Below are positions 33,525 through 42,197 of a stretch of 64,000 nucleotides of DNA, in pieces. Within the stretch, counting starts at the first letter, position 1, and each line of letters opens with the position of its first letter. Below the pieces are notes generated by a model, which saw only the letters and a list, made by a program, of their open reading frames with translations, made no database searches and had not been told where the DNA came from. The DNA is from Paenibacillus riograndensis SBR5. Its GTDB lineage: Bacteria > Bacillota > Bacilli > Paenibacillales > Paenibacillaceae. The translations under genes and the position numbers were made by a program. The stretch spans positions 6,307,187 to 6,371,186 of the forward strand of contig NZ_LN831776.1 in NCBI RefSeq assembly GCF_000981585.1, in the 5' to 3' direction.

Positions 33525-34620
33525 GGACAACCTCCGGAAGGGACGGCTGGCGGCGGGTAGAGGGTTTGACAGACATCAGGCTGGAGAGCTGCTTGTAATT
33601 CATCGCGAACAGCATACCCAGCGCAGCCTCCGCGAGAATAATCAGATCCCTGTTTGGGATCACCAGCGGAACCGCAACCACACCAATGACGGCAAGCGCC
33701 CAAGGCAGCGGGTGTTCCAAGTAACGTGCTAGGAAACGGTTAAGCCACAGCAGAACGTTCATGCCCGCATAGGTGCAGACCAGAACCAGCCCCCACATCC
33801 ACACAATATACAGGCGTCCCAGACCCAGCCGGTCAAAAGCAAGGATCAGGAACAGATGGGTAAACAGAAATAAAAACGAATGTTTGCCGAAATACAGCAT
33901 CAGATTGGAGGGAGAGTAGCTTTTTTTACTTCTGAAGAGGTAAAAGCCCCCGAACAGCACAAACAGAGACAGCAGCAGATATTGCACAGACATATTGTAT
34001 TTCACAAAATCCGCCTCGCGCGCCCCTCCGAAACTAACGATAGCCAGCAGCACCCCGGCAGCCAGAGCCGCCATGAGGTTTACCCGGTTGCTGCACCGGT
34101 AGGCAAAGATTCCTGCAACAAACGCAAACATCCAAGGGAAATACGTAAACCCGACCGTTTCTGTGAACAATATAGACTTAAGAGGGAAGTCCGGCAGACG
34201 GTGGCCGATGAACGAATGTACCGCAAACACTAGCAGCGACAACAGGAGATATAAATAGAGTGGAGGTTTGAGATATTTCTCTATGAGGTATACACTAAGC
34301 ACTCCGAGCGCGATGATCTGGGGAACGTCCATGATCCGAAACGCCTGGATCTCCGGCCTCCACATCAGATTATAGGAAAACCCGATGACCGCGAACAGTA
34401 CATAGAAGCCAAGGAGTGATCTGAAACTGCGCCTTCTCACCTGCAGGGTGGTAGTCACACCTGAGACCGCAAAGAATAGTACAGGGGCCACACCGGCAAC
34501 AATCTGGAACACCCGTTCATTGCCGTTAAAATAAAGCGGAATATGCGCCATGATCATCAAAATACAGCTAATTCCCTTAATCGCATCCAAGGAATAGTCA
34601 TATTCCTTCATTCCCCTCAC
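33511..34620 (-). CDS. Acyltransferase-like membrane protein
   Basis: The 369-residue protein has about ten predicted helices. It starts 'YDYSLDAIKGISCILMIMAH', which fits the acyltransferase 3/DUF1624 superfamily (Asp and His around helix 1), followed by 'VAGVAPVLFFAVSGVTTTL'. It is more diverged from typical OafA-type proteins than its neighbour. The start is GTG 34620 or ATG 34611; GGAAAGGAAA fits the GTG with short spacing, so the exact start is uncertain. It heads the operon acyltransferase-acyltransferase-Ycf48-like and is divergent from a third acyltransferase gene. Confidence 0.75.
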   Translation of the reverse strand: MRGMKEYDYSLDAIKGISCILMIMAHIPLYFNGNERVFQIVAGVAPVLFFAVSGVTTTLQVRRRSFRSLLGFYVLFAVIGFSYNLMWRPEIQAFRIMDVPQIIALGVLSVYLIEKYLKPPLYLYLLLSLLVFAVHSFIGHRLPDFPLKSILFTETVGFTYFPWMFAFVAGIFAYRCSNRVNLMAALAAGVLLAIVSFGGAREADFVKYNMSVQYLLLSLFVLFGGFYLFRSKKSYSPSNLMLYFGKHSFLFLFTHLFLILAFDRLGLGRLYIVWMWGLVLVCTYAGMNVLLWLNRFLARYLEHPLPWALAVIGVVAVPLVIPNRDLIILAEAALGMLFAMNYKQLSSLMSVKPSTRRQPSLPEVVHEQA

Positions 34621-34923
34621 TTTCCTTTCCGTTCATATGGATTTCACTATATAAATTAAACCTGTGTTTTCTATGTATATAGATTATAAAATGAATCCTG
34701 CGGTCTCCCACCCCTCTAAAGTATAAGATTTCACATGAATTCTGCATCATTATGCAATTTACACCGCCCGGGCCATACAAACTACCCTTATTTATATAAC
34801 TATTACCTAAGTTTATCAATCAACTAAGGTAGTAATTGAAATAACTAGTTTGTACCATTGTTCTTGCCTATTATTTCCTATAACCTATTGATAACTTATA
34901 TGGAAGGAGGCTGCCGCCAAGCC
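34621..34923. other. 303-base divergent intergenic region
   Basis: This A+T-rich stretch separates two divergent acyltransferase genes and must hold both promoters. No convincing gene, hairpin or repeat was found. A minus-strand open frame crossing it lacks a ribosome binding site and protein-like composition. Confidence 0.5.
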
Positions 34924-36033
34924 ATGCAAGCTTCGGATACGACTTCAGTGACAACTGCAGCGAAATCAGTTTCCGCTGCCTCCAGGACCCCGCGGCTCAA
35001 AGTCATCGATATGGTAAGAGGCATTACCATTCTGCTCGTCGTTGTGGGACATGCCGGTCTGACCCCGGTCGTCCTGAACGATATGTTCAGAGATTTCCGG
35101 CTCCCGCTGTTCTTTATCGTCTCCGGTTATCTGTTCAGCGCCTCCAAATATTTTGACAATTTTACCGCACTGCTTCGTACCCGTATCCTTACCCTCGTGG
35201 TTCCCTATCTTTCTGCCGGTTTCCTCTGCTACCTGCTCTGGCTCATTCTCCGCACCCTTGAACCCACTCACAATTCCGGTATTGCCTGGTATGAACCTAT
35301 GCAGGCTATTGCGCTCGGCACCTATTCCGGGGGGCTGCTCCTGAATATTCCCATCTGGTTTCTGACCTGCCTGTTCGTGACCCAGATCATCTTTTGCCTC
35401 AGCATGCGTTATCTGAGCGGAGGCCCGCTGCTGCTGCAGCTTGCTGCCATGCTCGGCCTAAGCCTGTCCGGTTATGCTCTGAGCACCGTGGTCTTCCTGC
35501 CCTGGAACATCGACGTCGCGCTCGTCGCCCAACTCTTCGTGTTCATCGGTTACCAGCTCAAGCAGCGCCAAATGCTCCGTAAGATCCGCGTCTTCAACCT
35601 GGGCACCCTGGTATGGATGGCGCTTTTCCTCACAGCCGCCTACTTCAACAGCTATGTCGACATGAACAACAGAGAATACGGCAACCTATTTCTCTTCTAC
35701 ACCGCCGGAATCGCCGGAAGCCTGCTCGCCATCAAAATGACCCAGCTTCTCTCCACATCCAGATTCTTCGCCGCCACCCTCACCTACATCGGCCAAGAAT
35801 CACTCGCCATCCTCATCTTCCACTACGGCATCTTCATCCTGCTGCTGAACTTCGTGGAACGCTACGTCTTCGACAGCTACCTGAGCTGGTTCCCGACTAC
35901 AGTTATTGCGGTCGCAGGGTCGCTGCTGCTGAGTATGGTGGTGAAGCGGGTGCCGGGGCTCGGTTTTGTGCTGGGGAGGACAAGAAAGAAAGCTGCGCCT
36001 CGAAGGAGCTATATGGAGAGGGCCGCTTCCTAG
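34924..36033 (+). CDS. Acyltransferase 3 family protein
   Basis: The 369-residue protein has an N-terminal cytoplasmic tail, then about ten helices. The hallmark is 'LKVIDMVRGITILLVVVGHA' (Arg and His of the family), followed by 'FRLPLFFIVSGYLFSASKYF'. It resembles sugar O-acetyltransferases of the OafA/WecH kind, including fucose-4-O-acetylase-like proteins. ATG 34924 was chosen. An AAGGAGG lies 13 bases ahead, longer than usual, and earlier in-frame starts at 34858 (TTG) and 34900 (ATG) have no binding site. It ends with a basic cytoplasmic tail. It is the third such gene within 3.6 kb. Confidence 0.87.
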   Translation: MQASDTTSVTTAAKSVSAASRTPRLKVIDMVRGITILLVVVGHAGLTPVVLNDMFRDFRLPLFFIVSGYLFSASKYFDNFTALLRTRILTLVVPYLSAGFLCYLLWLILRTLEPTHNSGIAWYEPMQAIALGTYSGGLLLNIPIWFLTCLFVTQIIFCLSMRYLSGGPLLLQLAAMLGLSLSGYALSTVVFLPWNIDVALVAQLFVFIGYQLKQRQMLRKIRVFNLGTLVWMALFLTAAYFNSYVDMNNREYGNLFLFYTAGIAGSLLAIKMTQLLSTSRFFAATLTYIGQESLAILIFHYGIFILLLNFVERYVFDSYLSWFPTTVIAVAGSLLLSMVVKRVPGLGFVLGRTRKKAAPRRSYMERAAS

Positions 36034-36119
36034 TCTTAGCCAATTAAAGATTTACCTCCTTCTTCCCGATATAGTAAGTGATGCACTTGCTTATAGCAGA
36101 GACACAAGGAGGTTTTTTT

Positions 36120-37334
36120 TTGCAGGTCATGCAGAAGGAGTATCTGACTCCTCAATATATACGGCAATTCCAATGTACGGGGGCTGTTTGCGAAGACACT
36201 TGCTGCTCTTTATGGGAAATAACCATAGACCGATCAACCTATGAAAAATACAAGCAGATTCCTGATGCGAGCCTTCACGAAGAGATTAACAAGAATCTTG
36301 TGCGTAATAAAAAAAGCATAGAGTCATACGCTTCTTTTAAAATGAACCAAAAAACCGGCAACTGTTCTATGCTCTGTGACGGCCTCTGCACGATTCAAGC
36401 CAAGGTAGGAGAAACATTCCTCTCACAGACCTGCTCGACCTACCCGCGAATTCTGAATGAGGCCGATGAGATTGAAGTGTCTGCACTCTTGTCCTGTCCA
36501 GAGATCGCCCGCTTGGTGCTTCTCTCAGAAGACGCCATGAGCTTTACCCGGACTAATGAACTGCATACACCGAATCTGCGCATTAGTCAACTAGGCAGAG
36601 CCACCAACAAGAAAAAGCAATGTATTCAGAACTTGCGGGATATCACGCTGGAGGTTTTAAGCGATCGCCAGTTCTCTCTTCAGCACCGATTAATTATAAT
36701 TGGAGTACTATTGGATAATACTGACGAGCTGCTGCGTTCGGGGGCATATGATCATGTTCTCTCTTTCGTGGATGAATTCAGAGGTGAGCTGGTTACTAAC
36801 GAGGAGCTGCGCGATTATGACGTATTTCCCTCAAATGATCAGATCCAATTCCAGGTTCTGAACAATACCCTAATGGCGCACCTAAGTGAGTTTTTATGGA
36901 ATGCCCGCTACAATGAATGCAAGAATGAATATCTCAAAGGCATACAGAGCAACGGGAGCAGCTTGAATGAATCGTTACATACTTACCGCAGTGTACGCGA
37001 AGAAATCTATGAACCCTACCTCCGGGAGAAGGAGTTCATTTTTGAGAACTATGCGATTAATCATGTGTACCAGAATTTCATGACCGATATCTATGCAGGC
37101 GGCAGCCTATTCGACTTCTTCGTGAAGCTCGTTGCAGATTATTCCTTCATTCGGCTTCACCTCATTGGAATGGCAGCGTACAGACAAGAGCTAAATGACG
37201 ATATGGTCGTCAAGCTTATCCAGTCGTATACGAAAAACTACAAGTTCTCCAACAAATTCCTCAACGCAATACTGAAAGATATAAAAGATCAAGGATATTA
37301 TACCCTCGGGGGAATGTCCTTATTGATAAAATAG
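36120..37334 (+). CDS. fliB: FliB-like flagellin lysine N-methylase
   Basis: The 404-residue protein carries the FliB cysteine clusters: 'CTGAVCEDTCCSLWEI', 'NCSMLCDGLCTIQ', 'SQTCSTYPR' and 'SALLSCPEIARL'. These probably bind an iron-sulfur cluster or another metal. In Salmonella FliB methylates surface lysines of flagellin. The best start is TTG 36120, seven bases after GGAGG, rather than ATG 36129. A run of nine T separates the ribosome binding site from the coding frame and includes the first bases of the start codon. No flagellar gene is nearby, so the gene acts at a distance or has another target. A bidirectional terminator follows. Confidence 0.85.
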   Translation: MQVMQKEYLTPQYIRQFQCTGAVCEDTCCSLWEITIDRSTYEKYKQIPDASLHEEINKNLVRNKKSIESYASFKMNQKTGNCSMLCDGLCTIQAKVGETFLSQTCSTYPRILNEADEIEVSALLSCPEIARLVLLSEDAMSFTRTNELHTPNLRISQLGRATNKKKQCIQNLRDITLEVLSDRQFSLQHRLIIIGVLLDNTDELLRSGAYDHVLSFVDEFRGELVTNEELRDYDVFPSNDQIQFQVLNNTLMAHLSEFLWNARYNECKNEYLKGIQSNGSSLNESLHTYRSVREEIYEPYLREKEFIFENYAINHVYQNFMTDIYAGGSLFDFFVKLVADYSFIRLHLIGMAAYRQELNDDMVVKLIQSYTKNYKFSNKFLNAILKDIKDQGYYTLGGMSLLIK

Positions 37335-37381
37335 CGACGATATACAAGTCGGGAGTGTTATTATCAGAATTTGAGTTAGCC

Positions 37382-37410
37382 AAAAAACGGAGGCCCTTAG
37401 GCCTCCGTTT
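37382..37410. terminator. Bidirectional terminator between fliB-like gene and a small minus-strand gene
   Basis: AACGGAGGCC and GGCCTCCGTT form a 10-bp stem with a four-base loop. A T-rich stretch follows on the plus strand and TTTTTTGG follows on the minus strand. The stop codon of the small minus-strand gene lies in the loop. Confidence 0.8.
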
Positions 37411-37546
37411 CACTTTCCTGTTTCCCCACCAGCCGCCGCCGTTTCGATCCCCGCTTCACCCACAACCGATTCGCATCATCCCGATAGAACCAAATATGTA
37501 CCCATCTCAAAGGCGTCCAGATTTCCTTAAAATAATAATTTGGCAT
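37397..37546 (-). CDS. Small basic protein of unknown function (49 residues)
   Basis: The frame begins with ATG 37546, preceded by GGAGAGAGG at a suitable distance, and ends inside the loop of a terminator hairpin. That makes a short real transcript plausible. The product begins 'MPNYYFKEIWTPLRWVHIWF' and continues with a basic stretch 'VKRGSKRRRLVGKQ'. It has five tryptophans and no transmembrane helix. I do not recognise a family. It lies between the fliB-like gene and the end of the polysaccharide locus. Confidence 0.5.
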   Translation of the reverse strand: MPNYYFKEIWTPLRWVHIWFYRDDANRLWVKRGSKRRRLVGKQESETEA

Positions 37547-37739
37547 GAGACCTCTCTCCTACCGAAACAAAATAGATTTAATCCTAATTATAGACCGGGA
37601 TACCTAGTTTGTTTGTCGGTTTGTGGGAGGGGGGATGGGAAAATTATTAGTATATAGGCTAAACTACCTTTTATAATTGTTCAAGTTCATCCTATATAGT
37701 TGTATGGTCAAGTTAGATTGCAACCGTAATAATGGAATT

Positions 37740-38360
37740 CTAGCGGAACCAGCGCTTGATCTGCTGCAAGGCATCTTTAGCCTCAGGTCCGTTATATCCA
37801 AAAAGATTGCCAATCATCTTGGTATATTCGTTAAACGTCGTCTCCCGGCTGTACCGGTCACTCCACCAACGCTTGGCATTGTAGCCGGAGTCCGAGCCAA
37901 CATACGTAAGTTCAATTCCGGAATGCTTATAGACATGATCGAAAAGTATCTTTGCCCGCCGCATATGAAAGTCCGAAGAAACAACAATGGCCGAAGTGAA
38001 GCCATGCTGCTTCATGATCGGAAGCGTCAGCTTGGCGTTTTGGTAAGTGCTTAGCGCCGCTTTTTCGGTCAGTATAGCATCTTTAGGGATTCCAAGAGCG
38101 AGGGCGGTTTGGAGCATGTCGCCGGAATTACTTGCTGATTCTTTGGCGTTAGACAAGAGAATATTTTGAGTGTAGCCTTCCTTATATAACTCTGCCCCCT
38201 TTTCACTCCTTCCCGCTCCACCGCTGAGAACGATGATAATGTCGGCTTGCCGTGGAGCTTGATGGATGAGAAGCAATCGGCCTGCACCGAAAAATAATAT
38301 TATACTAAAAAAAATTAATGAATATAAAAAAAACATTGTAAATCTATATCTTCTTAACAT
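37740..38360 (-). CDS. YdcF/DUF218 family protein
   Basis: This 206-residue protein has one N-terminal transmembrane helix (about 8-30), followed by a DUF218 domain with 'ADIIIVLSGGAGRSEKGAEL', 'SASNSGDMLQTAL' and 'AIVVSSDFHMRRA'. The domain is found in SanA/YdcF/ElyC proteins linked to envelope and lipid-carrier glycan metabolism; the reaction is not known. It is the last gene of the polysaccharide operon, four bases after glf. The ribosome binding site is weak (GAGAAAT), which suggests coupling to glf. Confidence 0.85.
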   Translation of the reverse strand: MLRRYRFTMFFLYSLIFFSIILFFGAGRLLLIHQAPRQADIIIVLSGGAGRSEKGAELYKEGYTQNILLSNAKESASNSGDMLQTALALGIPKDAILTEKAALSTYQNAKLTLPIMKQHGFTSAIVVSSDFHMRRAKILFDHVYKHSGIELTYVGSDSGYNAKRWWSDRYSRETTFNEYTKMIGNLFGYNGPEAKDALQQIKRWFR

Positions 38361-38363
38361 TTT

Positions 38364-39485
38364 CTATTTCTCATTGAATATCTCGACTCCCAGTTCTTTC
38401 TCCACGGTAACTAAAGCAGATGCTATTACTTGATGCATATCATAGTATTTGTAAGTCCCTAACCTTCCGCCAAAGATAACATTCTGTTCACTATCCGCCA
38501 AAACTTTATATTGCCTATAGAGCTCATTATTTCGTTGATCATTAATTGGATAGTAGGGCTCACAACCATTTTTCCATTCAGACGGGAACTCTTTTGATAT
38601 AACTGTTCCTTTTTGAGTACCAAATTCGAAATGCTTATGTTCTATAATTCTTGTATAGGGGGTTTCTCTATCCGTATAATTCACTACAGCATTACCTTGG
38701 TAGTTATCATTTTCTTTAATTACTTCAGTTTGGAAGTCTAAACTTCTATATTCTAGTAATCCAAATTTATAGTCGTAAAACTGATCGATCATGCCAGTAA
38801 ATACTGTTTTACGAGCGAGGCCTTCAAGTTCTTTTCGATTGGAAAAAAAATCTGTATTTAATCTGACTTCGCAACCCTCTAGCATTTTTTCTATTATTAG
38901 ATTGTAGCCTCCAATAGGGATACCTTGGAACTTATCATTAAAATAATTATTGTCATAGTTAAAGCGCACTGGAATTCTATTTATAATGAAAGATGGCAGA
39001 TCCTTAGCTGCTCTTCCCCATTGCTTTTCTGTATAGCCCTTTATTAATTTTTGGTAGATATCAACTCCCACCAATGAAATCGCTTGTTCTTCCAGATTCC
39101 TCGGTTCTTTTATCCCAGCTTTTTTTTTCTGAAGCTCGATTTTCTCCTTGGCCTCTTGGGGTGTTATCACACCCCAAAGTTTATTAAAAGTATTCATATT
39201 AAAAGGCAGATTATAGATTTCTCCTCTGTAATTTGCAATTGGACTGTTAGTGTATCGATTAAACTCAACAAATTGATTTAAATAATTCCATATTCTTTCA
39301 TCGCTAGTATGAAATATATGCGCACCGTACTTATGCACATTGATTCCTTCAATATTTTCTGTATAAATATTTCCACCTAAATGATCTCTTTTATCAATTA
39401 TAAGACACTTTTTTTCACACTTAATTGCTTCGTGTGCAAATATTGCTCCAAAAAGGCCAGTTCCAACAATTAAATAGTCGTACAT
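38364..39485 (-). CDS. glf: UDP-galactopyranose mutase
   Basis: The 373-residue flavoenzyme interconverts UDP-galactopyranose and UDP-galactofuranose. The FAD-binding start is 'YLIVGTGLFGAIFAHEA', followed by 'LIIDKRDHLGGNIYTE'. Family motifs include 'HKYGAHIFHTSDERIW', 'GYTEKQWGRAAKDLP' and 'RIPVRFNYDNNYFND'. The length is normal. AAGGTGATG precedes the ATG. Its presence predicts galactofuranose in the polysaccharide made by this locus. Codon and base composition are A+T-rich like the neighbouring glycan genes. Confidence 0.95.
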   Translation of the reverse strand: MYDYLIVGTGLFGAIFAHEAIKCEKKCLIIDKRDHLGGNIYTENIEGINVHKYGAHIFHTSDERIWNYLNQFVEFNRYTNSPIANYRGEIYNLPFNMNTFNKLWGVITPQEAKEKIELQKKKAGIKEPRNLEEQAISLVGVDIYQKLIKGYTEKQWGRAAKDLPSFIINRIPVRFNYDNNYFNDKFQGIPIGGYNLIIEKMLEGCEVRLNTDFFSNRKELEGLARKTVFTGMIDQFYDYKFGLLEYRSLDFQTEVIKENDNYQGNAVVNYTDRETPYTRIIEHKHFEFGTQKGTVISKEFPSEWKNGCEPYYPINDQRNNELYRQYKVLADSEQNVIFGGRLGTYKYYDMHQVIASALVTVEKELGVEIFNEK

Positions 39486-39489
39486 AACA

Positions 39490-40923
39490 TCACCTTTTTC
39501 CTCTTTTAAGTTTAAGTATTACATCCCATATTAATTTATCTTTAAATAAGAATAACACTCCTAAATATAGAATAATGCCAATAATTATTTGCATGAAGGT
39601 TAAGTACATTGAATTATCAAATAAATTTCCTACAATTAATAGTATCCCACCCATTAAAATTGACACTGAACCATATTTAGAGATATTCCTCATCATATCT
39701 CTTACATTCAAATACTTATATAGAAATACAAATTGAATGCATGTAACTGTAAATTCAGCTATTAGTGTAGCAAAAGCAGTTGCTATACTAGCAAAATAAT
39801 TAATTAAGATGATGTTTAAAGACAAGCTTAAAACCGCAGCTGCACTTACAGAAAAAATCATCTTTTTTTGTTGATTTGTTGGCAAAAGTATCTGCATTCC
39901 AAAAACATTTGATAAGCCTATAAAGAATATTATAGGGCTTAATATCAATATAAGAACTCCGACTTTATCGTAACCCGAACCGAAAAACCATGTCGTAAAC
40001 CCTAATGATATTGTTGCCAATCCAAATACCATCGGCAACGTTAAAAAAACAACAATTTTAAGCACTAAAGTATTATAAGACTTAATCTTGTCCAGATTTC
40101 CACCTGCATATTCTGATGCGATTCTTGGTAACATAACCGTACTTATAGAAGTAATAAGTCCTAAAGTTACTTTTACAATTTTCAAAGCTTGATCATAATA
40201 AGCAACTTCTATTTCTGTAGACATCGTTCCTAAGATTACTCTATCTAAAATAATGTAAAGTTGAATAATAGCCTGTGGAACGAAAACAAGCATCATTGGC
40301 TTACAATGGGCTTTTATTAACTTTTTATTAATTTTTACTTTCTTTATATATTTTGCTGCTTGAGTCCATATAGCCAATTGACCAATTAAGTTAGATAGGG
40401 AAATGATAAGTATATAGTTAACTAGATCATTCTCATCTTTTATAAATGAAAATATTAAAACCACAGAAAGTAGTTTAATTATCATATTCCTCAAAACTGC
40501 TTTTTTCAATTCCTCAAGACCAATCAATAACCATGATATATCGAGCATAGCAGCGAATAACATAATCCATTGAAGGTAATATATGATTCTCATTTCATCA
40601 ATATAAAAATAAACAAATAGAAAGTATGCTACTGAAATAATAATTGAACTCACAACTTGTATAACATATATTGACCAAAATTGTTTTGAGATATTGTTTA
40701 CCCCACTATTTTTAACCGTAGCAATTTCTTTATTTCCATATAACGGTATTCCCAAGACTGCAAATAAAATGAATATCTGTATTATGGAAAATGAATATGC
40801 ATTAATTCCAATACCCTCTGGGCCCAAAGCTCTTGAAACATATGGCATAGTAACAAATGGCAATATCAGAATCAGCAACTGATATATTGAATTAAATAAA
40901 TAGTTAGAGATTAGCTTATTCAT
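39490..40923 (-). CDS. wzx: Wzx-like oligosaccharide flippase
   Basis: This 477-residue protein has 12-14 predicted helices of the MOP/RfbX superfamily. It starts with the typical 'LFNSIYQLLILILPFVTMPY' and 'VSRALGPEGIGINAYSFSI'. It should flip the undecaprenyl-diphosphate-linked repeat unit across the membrane. AAAGGA precedes the ATG. Together with the polymerase and chain-length genes it completes a Wzx/Wzy-type assembly system. Confidence 0.92.
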   Translation of the reverse strand: MNKLISNYLFNSIYQLLILILPFVTMPYVSRALGPEGIGINAYSFSIIQIFILFAVLGIPLYGNKEIATVKNSGVNNISKQFWSIYVIQVVSSIIISVAYFLFVYFYIDEMRIIYYLQWIMLFAAMLDISWLLIGLEELKKAVLRNMIIKLLSVVLIFSFIKDENDLVNYILIISLSNLIGQLAIWTQAAKYIKKVKINKKLIKAHCKPMMLVFVPQAIIQLYIILDRVILGTMSTEIEVAYYDQALKIVKVTLGLITSISTVMLPRIASEYAGGNLDKIKSYNTLVLKIVVFLTLPMVFGLATISLGFTTWFFGSGYDKVGVLILILSPIIFFIGLSNVFGMQILLPTNQQKKMIFSVSAAAVLSLSLNIILINYFASIATAFATLIAEFTVTCIQFVFLYKYLNVRDMMRNISKYGSVSILMGGILLIVGNLFDNSMYLTFMQIIIGIILYLGVLFLFKDKLIWDVILKLKRGKR

Positions 40924-40969
40924 AAGTTTCCTTTTATATATTGCATTATAGTTTTTTTAATTCACCTGA

Positions 40970-42154
40970 TTAATTAAACTCATTTATTTTAGAGAGTATA
41001 TCATTATATCTACTAGCAAAATGATTTAAAGTAAAATTATTCTGATAACAGTTGAGATTATCTTCTTTCATTTGTATAAGTACATCTTTTTTACATTTTA
41101 GCTCCAATACAATAGACACCAATTCTTCTACATTTCCATTTTCAAACAAAGCTACACCATTTGTCATTGAGTTAACCGTTTTATTACCACCAGTGTTTGA
41201 AGCAACAACCGGGGTCCCAATTGATAAGACTTCTAATAGAATGAGGTCAAAATATGTATTCCTATTTGGCAGTACAAATATGTCTGAAGTATTAATAATA
41301 CTTCCAGGATCATTCGTCCAACCTATATCAATAATATTACTACTATCCGATTCTATTTCTCCTGTTCCTCCAACTATAAAAATAATATTTTCATCGATTT
41401 CATAAACTTTTTTTGCCATTTCAACGAATAAGTCATAACCCTTAATGCGATTATGTCTACCAACATAAGAAATTATAAATTTATCTTCAGTGATATTGAA
41501 TTGTTCTTTGAATTCATTTTTATTCAAATTATATGTTAGTTTGTCACAGCTCGTAAGATTAAAATAGATATTTTTGTTCTCCATTTTTTTATTGAATCCT
41601 TCAATAAAAGTCGAGAATATTTCCATTGATTCTTTTGAGGGGAAAATAAAGTGGTCACATTCTTCAAATGCCATCTCCTCAATTAATTTTATTTTCCGCT
41701 TATATTTTTCCAAAGTTAATCTAGTATTTCTGAATTTAAATTTTGCAGCTTCAACTAACTCTTCAGAGATACTTTCAGGCGTATGAGGTGTAAGTATTAC
41801 ATTGGCACGAATATTATATTTTTTAAGAATAAGGTAGTCCAGGACACTATGAACATGAACTACATCGTTTTCAGTGAATTCTATTAAATTTAGTTCATTC
41901 GCTATACTAGAGTCTCTATTATGAACGAATTTTTTCATTGATAGCATTTCAACCATAAAATCACTTTTCCCAATAATACTTCTTAGAAAATCAAATCTAC
42001 TTTTACCACTAATCACATTCCCTAAATTTTTTTTTGAAATAATCCTAATTTTGTCCTCTTGAATATTGTTCAAACCTTTTTGCAAGTTAGCAATATAACC
42101 TGCTGGTCCACCCTTTCTTATGTCTAATTCACCAGAATATACAATATAATTCAC
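40970..42154 (-). CDS. Glycosyltransferase, GT4-like
   Basis: The 394-residue GT-B protein has an N-terminal domain with 'GELDIRKGGPAGYIANL' and a GT4-type C-terminal nucleotide-binding domain. Visible are 'FIISYVGRHNRIKGYDLFVE' and the acceptor/donor region 'DIFVLPNRNTYFDLILLEVL', in which the usual E-x7-E pair is loose. GTG 42154 is preferred as start, with AAGGGTGAG six bases upstream; an ATG at 42172 overlaps that site. The donor sugar is unknown. It adds one sugar of the repeat unit at the cytoplasmic face. Confidence 0.88.
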   Translation of the reverse strand: MNYIVYSGELDIRKGGPAGYIANLQKGLNNIQEDKIRIISKKNLGNVISGKSRFDFLRSIIGKSDFMVEMLSMKKFVHNRDSSIANELNLIEFTENDVVHVHSVLDYLILKKYNIRANVILTPHTPESISEELVEAAKFKFRNTRLTLEKYKRKIKLIEEMAFEECDHFIFPSKESMEIFSTFIEGFNKKMENKNIYFNLTSCDKLTYNLNKNEFKEQFNITEDKFIISYVGRHNRIKGYDLFVEMAKKVYEIDENIIFIVGGTGEIESDSSNIIDIGWTNDPGSIINTSDIFVLPNRNTYFDLILLEVLSIGTPVVASNTGGNKTVNSMTNGVALFENGNVEELVSIVLELKCKKDVLIQMKEDNLNCYQNNFTLNHFASRYNDILSKINEFN

Positions 42155-42197
42155 AATACACTCACCCTTCATAATCTCTCAATTTTCCCCTATGGCA

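Noticed and set aside
34598..34819. A 73-codon minus-strand frame in the divergent gap between acyltransferase genes
   Set aside because: No ribosome binding site, low-complexity A+T-driven composition, and it overlaps the start of the real acyltransferase gene.
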